Part shown: positions 33,902-37,826 of the stretch, piece after piece | Position numbering within the stretch: position 1 is the stretch's first letter | How the letters are laid out: each line of letters starts with the position of its first letter | Origin: Sulfurimonas sp. | Lineage (GTDB): Bacteria; Campylobacterota; Campylobacteria; Campylobacterales; Sulfurimonadaceae | NCBI GenBank assembly: GCA_021648465.1 | Contig: JAKISR010000018.1 | Location: 1-37,826 of the forward strand | Length of the DNA stretch: 37,826 nucleotides | Direction: 5' to 3' | The notes under the pieces: generated by a model | What the model was told of the DNA's origin: nothing | Seen by the model: the letters and a program-made list of their open reading frames with translations, nothing else | Database searches by the model: none | Made by a program: the position numbers and the translations under genes

Positions 33902-35001
33902 TGGCAGATATACTTTCTCAAGAAGAGATAGACGCTCTTTTAGATGTTGTTGAAGATGATGGCGATGATGTCTTTGAGAGTGATGCCGAGAGTGATAGTA
34001 GTGCTTCTCAAAGACAAGTAACTTTATATGACTTTAAAAGACCAAATAGAGTATCAAAAGAGCAACTTCGTGCATTTCGTGGAATACATGATAAAATGGC
34101 TAGATCTTTAGCTTCACAAATATCATCTATTATGCGCTCTATTGTTGAAATTCAACTTCACTCAGTAGATCAAATGACATATGGTGAATTTTTAATGTCA
34201 CTTCCAAATCCTACAAGTTTTAATGTTTTTTCTATTAAACCATTAGAAGGTAGTGGTGTTATTGAGATTAATCCTTCTATTGCTTTTCCAATGCTTGATC
34301 GTCTTTTGGGTGGAAAAGGTGAACCTTTTGATGCAAGTCGTGAATTTTCAGATATTGAACTTAGCCTTTTTGAGACAATCTTAAGAGTAATGATGAGTAC
34401 TCTAAAAGAGGCATGGGCTCCAGTTATGGATATTTACCCAACTATTGAATCAAAAGAATCAAGTCCAAATGTTGTTCAAATTGTTGCACAAAATGAGATT
34501 GTTGTAATGGTTGTAATGGAGATTATTATTGGGCAAAGTTCAGGTATGATGAATATCTGCTATCCTGTTATATCACTTGAGCCAGTTTTACCAAAGTTAG
34601 CTAGTAGAGATTTAATGTTAAATGAGACAACAAGTACTAAAAAGAGTAGGAATACAGAGCTTCAAGTTCTTCTTGGTGGTGCTAAAGTTGCTATTCAAGC
34701 AATACTGGGTAATGCAGAACTGTCACTAGGAGAAATATTAGAGCTTCAATGTGGTGATGTTGTAAGACTCTCTAATGCAGCAAATGATATTGTATCTTTA
34801 TCTGTTGATGGAAAAGATAGGTTTCGTGGAAAAATAGGACTAAGAAGATTTAGAAAATCTATACAAATTACAGAGATAATAGATACTGAAAAAGATGCAG
34901 TAAAAAGAGCACTAGAAAATTTTGAAGTAATAAGACGAGAAAAAATTTCAGGTGTTAAAGAAATTATTCAAAAAGAACAAAAGACTGATGAAAAGGAGTA
35001 G
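33901..35001 (+). CDS. fliM: Flagellar motor switch protein FliM
   Basis: A 366-residue C-ring protein. The N-terminal peptide (LSQEEIDALLDVV) binds phosphorylated CheY. The middle CheC-like domain includes LLGGKGEP and EITEIEL-like acidic helices, and the C-terminal surface-presentation domain (about 245-330) includes LQVLLGGAKVAI and DVVRLSNAANDIVSL. It overlaps fliA by one base and is followed by fliY two bases later. Confidence 0.95.
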   Translation: MADILSQEEIDALLDVVEDDGDDVFESDAESDSSASQRQVTLYDFKRPNRVSKEQLRAFRGIHDKMARSLASQISSIMRSIVEIQLHSVDQMTYGEFLMSLPNPTSFNVFSIKPLEGSGVIEINPSIAFPMLDRLLGGKGEPFDASREFSDIELSLFETILRVMMSTLKEAWAPVMDIYPTIESKESSPNVVQIVAQNEIVVMVVMEIIIGQSSGMMNICYPVISLEPVLPKLASRDLMLNETTSTKKSRNTELQVLLGGAKVAIQAILGNAELSLGEILELQCGDVVRLSNAANDIVSLSVDGKDRFRGKIGLRRFRKSIQITEIIDTEKDAVKRALENFEVIRREKISGVKEIIQKEQKTDEKE

Positions 35002-35003
35002 AT

Positions 35004-35852
35004 ATGAGTGATTTTATGCAACTATTTAAAGATGAAACTGCAGGTACTGTTGAGGCATTAATAGGTCAAGCTCCTTCTTTAGAATTAAAAGAAGAACAAG
35101 ATTTAACAATTATATCAAATATAACACCTCCTATAGTACTTTTAAATGTAAATGTTAGTGGTGATGTTGATGCTTCTGCAATGGTAGCCCTCACTCCAAC
35201 CTTAGTAACACTATTATCTGATATGATGATGGGCGAAGAAGAGAGTAATAGGGATGATGTTAATGATGATGATTTAGATGCCGCAAAAGAGATAGTATCT
35301 AATATATTTGGTGCAATTGGAAATACATTATCGGCTCAAAAAGAATTACCTGTTTTATCATTTAGTATAGAAAATATAAAATATGTAGATGAAAACAATG
35401 AAGTTTCATTAGAGAATTTTAGTAAAATGTTTGTATATAATTTTAATATAGCAGATATGAACTCTCTTTTTATGTTTATTATGGATGATAGTTTGCAAAA
35501 TGTTATTTTTGATAATAATGATGAAAATAATACACAAGGGATAGGTTTTAATGATGGTGGTGAAAATATATCTTTAAATAGTGAAGAGCTAAACAATATT
35601 GCTCTTATTATGGATGTTAAACTTCCTGTTAAAGTTAGAATAGGAAAGAAAAAAATGTTACTAAAAGATGTTTTAAATATGGATATAGGTTCAGTTATTG
35701 AATTAAATCAATTAGCAAATGATCCATTAGAAATATTAGTTGATGAGCATGTTATAGCTGAGGGTGAAGTTGTAATTGTAGATGGAAATTTTGGTGTTCA
35801 GATAACTTCAATAGGAACAAAAAAAGAGAGATTAAATCAATTAAAATCATAG
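35004..35852 (+). CDS. fliY: Flagellar motor switch protein FliY
   Basis: A 282-residue C-ring protein. A CheC-like N-terminal domain (about 10-170, including DDLDAAKEIVSNIFGAIGN) precedes a FliN domain (about 200-275): IALIMDVKLPVKVRIGKKKM, GSVIELNQLANDPLEILV and the closing GVQITSIG. The CheC-FliN fusion is the FliY layout of Campylobacterota. A second, shorter FliN may be encoded elsewhere. A GGAG site overlaps the end of fliM. Confidence 0.93.
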   Translation: MSDFMQLFKDETAGTVEALIGQAPSLELKEEQDLTIISNITPPIVLLNVNVSGDVDASAMVALTPTLVTLLSDMMMGEEESNRDDVNDDDLDAAKEIVSNIFGAIGNTLSAQKELPVLSFSIENIKYVDENNEVSLENFSKMFVYNFNIADMNSLFMFIMDDSLQNVIFDNNDENNTQGIGFNDGGENISLNSEELNNIALIMDVKLPVKVRIGKKKMLLKDVLNMDIGSVIELNQLANDPLEILVDEHVIAEGEVVIVDGNFGVQITSIGTKKERLNQLKS

Positions 35853-35865
35853 ATCTGGACTAAAA

Positions 35866-36636
35866 ATGAAACATAATAAAGATGAATTAGTAAAAAAATA
35901 TATAAGAGATATAAAATCAGCAGATGTTTGGAGTGTTTTTAAAATTATTGCAGATTTTGTAAAAGGTTTTGATGAATTAGGAGAGTTGGGACCAACTGTA
36001 ACAATATTTGGTAGTGCAAGAACGGATGAAAATAACGAATACTATAAAAAAGCACAAAAATTATCTTCAATGTTAGGAAAAGTTGGTTTTAATGTCATGA
36101 CTGGTGGTGGACCTGGTATCATGGAAGCCGCAAACAAAGGAGCTTTTGAAAATAAAGATGTTGAATCTATCGGATTAAATATAGATCTTCCTTTTGAACA
36201 ATTTACAAACCCTTTCACAACTAAAGAGTTGAGTTTTGATTATTTTTTCTCAAGAAAAGTGATGTTGGTTAAATACTCCATGGCATATGTTATTTTTCCT
36301 GGTGGTTATGGAACATTGGATGAGCTTTTTGAAGCATTAACTTTAATTCAAACTAGAAAAGTCACAGGTGTTAAAGTATTTGTAATTGGAGTTGATTTTT
36401 ATCAACCACTTTTAGATTTTATTGAGGCTAAATTATACAAACACGATATGATAGATTTAGAAGATGTTCATATGATTCATTTAACAGATGATTTACAGAG
36501 TGTTGTTACTGAGATTGAAAATTCTTTATTAGAACAAATAAAAATGCTTAAAGAGTTTGGTCTTGGAGATACAAAATATTATAAATCACTTTTAGAATTT
36601 TCACTTAATAAGCATATAGAAAGTAAGGATAAATAG
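35866..36636 (+). CDS. LOG-family protein (TIGR00730-like)
   Basis: A 256-residue Rossmann-fold protein with both family signatures: GGGPGIMEAANKGA and PGGYGTLDELFEAL. LOG enzymes hydrolyse nucleoside 5'-monophosphates, releasing the base, and some activate cytokinins; the lysine-decarboxylase name once given to them is wrong. An N-terminal helical extension of about 45 residues and a C-terminal tail make it longer than the minimal 190-residue form. The natural substrate is not evident. It starts 14 bases after fliY. Confidence 0.9.
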   Translation: MKHNKDELVKKYIRDIKSADVWSVFKIIADFVKGFDELGELGPTVTIFGSARTDENNEYYKKAQKLSSMLGKVGFNVMTGGGPGIMEAANKGAFENKDVESIGLNIDLPFEQFTNPFTTKELSFDYFFSRKVMLVKYSMAYVIFPGGYGTLDELFEALTLIQTRKVTGVKVFVIGVDFYQPLLDFIEAKLYKHDMIDLEDVHMIHLTDDLQSVVTEIENSLLEQIKMLKEFGLGDTKYYKSLLEFSLNKHIESKDK

Positions 36637-36639
36637 TAA

Positions 36640-37671
36640 ATGCCAAATAATAAAAAAGTTTTAGTTGGTATGAGTGGTGGAGTAGACTCTACCATGAGCG
36701 CTCTCATGTTAAAAGATGAAGGTTATGAAGTAGAGGGTTTGTATATGAAACTTCATACAAAACCTGGATACCATGAAATTCATCTTGAACGAGCTAAAAA
36801 AGCTGCAAAATTTGTAAGTATTAAACTTCATGTACTAGATTTACAAGATATATTTAATAAAAAAGTTTTTCAACCATTTATGAATACCTATGCTGATGGA
36901 AGAACGCCAAATCCATGTGCTTTATGCAATAGAAGCTTAAAATTTGGAGAGATGTTAAAATTTGCAGATAAAGTAGGGGCTGATTATTTAGCAACTGGGC
37001 ATTATATAAAAACTGATGGAGAGTATTTTTATGAAGCTGATGATGATACAAAAGATCAAAGTTATTTTCTTTTTTATGTAGAGAGAAAGATATTACCAAG
37101 ACTCTTGTTTCCTTTAGGGAGTAGAAAAAAGAGTGATATCAAAGAATTAGCAGCATCAATAGATGGACTTGAATCCTTTGCATCACAAGCTGAATCAAGT
37201 GAAATATGTTTTGTTGAAACAACTTATATAGATTTGCTTAGAGATTATGTAGAAGTAGATAAAGTTGGCGAAGTCTTAGATAAAGAAGGAAATATAGTTG
37301 GTGAGCATAAGGGCTATATGCATTATACAATAGGAAAAAGAAAAGGTTTTACAGTAAAAGGTGCACATGAACCACATTATGTAACTAATATAGATGCAAA
37401 AAAAAACCAGATAACAGTTGGTAAAAGAGATGAATTAGCGTGCAATAGTGTAATATTAGAAGATTTAAATCTTTACAATGATAAAACAAAATTTGATACT
37501 ACAGTAAAATTAAGATATAGAACAAAAGCAGTCGCTTGTCATGTGGTTGTAAAAAACAATAAAGCATATGTTACTTTAAAAGAGAGTGTATTTGGTGTTG
37601 CAACAGGTCAGGCAGCAGTTTTTTATGATGAAAATAGACTAATTGGTGGAGGCTGGATAGCAGAAAATTAA
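36640..37671 (+). CDS. mnmA: tRNA 2-thiouridylase MnmA
   Basis: A 343-residue enzyme that thiolates U34 of Lys, Glu and Gln tRNAs. It shows the PP-loop GMSGGVDSTMSA (10-21), catalytic Cys93 in NPCALCNR and the persulfide Cys190 in SEICFV, followed by GYMHYTIGKRKGF and a C-terminal beta-barrel. Length is normal. It lies three bases after the LOG gene, with AAGGA overlapping the end of that gene. The next 60 bases hold no gene, only the boundary to an insertion sequence. Confidence 0.95.
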   Translation: MPNNKKVLVGMSGGVDSTMSALMLKDEGYEVEGLYMKLHTKPGYHEIHLERAKKAAKFVSIKLHVLDLQDIFNKKVFQPFMNTYADGRTPNPCALCNRSLKFGEMLKFADKVGADYLATGHYIKTDGEYFYEADDDTKDQSYFLFYVERKILPRLLFPLGSRKKSDIKELAASIDGLESFASQAESSEICFVETTYIDLLRDYVEVDKVGEVLDKEGNIVGEHKGYMHYTIGKRKGFTVKGAHEPHYVTNIDAKKNQITVGKRDELACNSVILEDLNLYNDKTKFDTTVKLRYRTKAVACHVVVKNNKAYVTLKESVFGVATGQAAVFYDENRLIGGGWIAEN

Positions 37672-37735
37672 TTTAATATTTATATGATACATAGCCTTTA
37701 AACCCCACATAAGAAACCATCCCAACATTTAAATC

Positions 37736-37826
37736 TGAAGTGCAACTTTCAAGTTAAAAAATCATATCATTTTTTCCTTAAGCTGCTGCTTCTAATCCAT
37801 AAAAAACTTCATTTGGAGTTCTCCAA
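37736..37826 (-). mobile_element. End of an insertion sequence (continues outside the window)
   Basis: A transposase 3' end (37778-37826) is followed by about 25 bases and then TGAAGTGCAACTTTCAAG at 37736-37753 (plus strand), which has the look of a terminal inverted repeat. The other end lies beyond the window, so the boundary and family cannot be confirmed. Confidence 0.5.
37778..37826 (-). CDS. DDE (rve-type) transposase, C-terminal end only
   Basis: The minus strand encodes WRTPNEVFYGLEAAA followed by TAA. The TPNEVFYG ending is typical of integrase-core transposases of the IS3/IS481 type and near relatives. Only the last 15 residues are inside the window, so intactness and family are not determined. 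Confidence 0.75.
   Translation of the reverse strand, partial: WRTPNEVFYGLEAAA

Noticed and set aside
30712..37671. Unusual rearrangement of the flagellar cluster
   Set aside because: The order flhF-flhG-small gene-fliA-fliM-fliY is normal for Campylobacterota, and all genes look intact.

Overview
The window is mostly DNA of a Campylobacterota bacterium (epsilonproteobacterium), best matching Sulfurimonas or a close relative. It is AT-rich, TGA is a normal stop codon in its genes, and its right third carries an epsilonproteobacterial block: aroQ-folK-flhF-flhG-(small membrane protein)-fliA-fliM-fliY-LOG-mnmA, preceded by xseA, an FmdE-like gene, sppA and an aminofutalosine-deaminase-like gene. 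The assignment rests on gene content and order read by eye, not on a database search.

Layout. (1) 1-867 is foreign: a reading frame at 123-842 is open and protein-like only if TGA is read as glycine (nine in-frame TGA), the code of the candidate phyla Gracilibacteria and Absconditabacteria. It ends at TAG and a clean terminator. (2) 868-1028 is the apparent end of a further integrated element. (3) 1029-24971 is a 23.9-kb integrative element inserted in the 3' half of tRNA-Asn(GUU). A 49-bp copy of the tRNA 3' end lies at 1029-1077 and the complete tRNA is at 24923-24997. (4) 24998-37826 is ordinary chromosome, ending in the 3' end of an insertion sequence.

The element has two halves. The left half is integrase plus cargo: a helical-repeat protein, a remnant of a duplicated repA-like ATPase gene, and one long operon (3687-14459). 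In that operon a type I restriction-modification system (hsdR, hsdS, then hsdM last) encloses an ABC-three-component cassette (PD-(D/E)XK effector, small middle component, SMC-like ATPase), two more PD-(D/E)XK nuclease-like proteins and a HEPN-like protein. A convergent ParA-like gene with a defective P-loop follows. The right half is the element's own life cycle: an AlpA-like regulator, small unknown proteins separated by repeated intercistronic hairpins, a RepA/AAA_25 ATPase, a possible ssDNA-binding protein, a membrane-anchored FtsK-like translocase, a phage-GpA-like HUH replication initiator and the antirestriction protein ArdA.

Working model (inference): the element excises by its tyrosine recombinase, replicates by rolling circle from a structured region near rep, and may move using a single FtsK-type pump, as in actinomycete AICEs; no type IV secretion genes are seen. 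It arms its host with the nested defence operon and carries ArdA to evade restriction in new hosts. The two most unusual points are the UGA=Gly gene abutting the tRNA-Asn site and the nested multi-nuclease defence operon.
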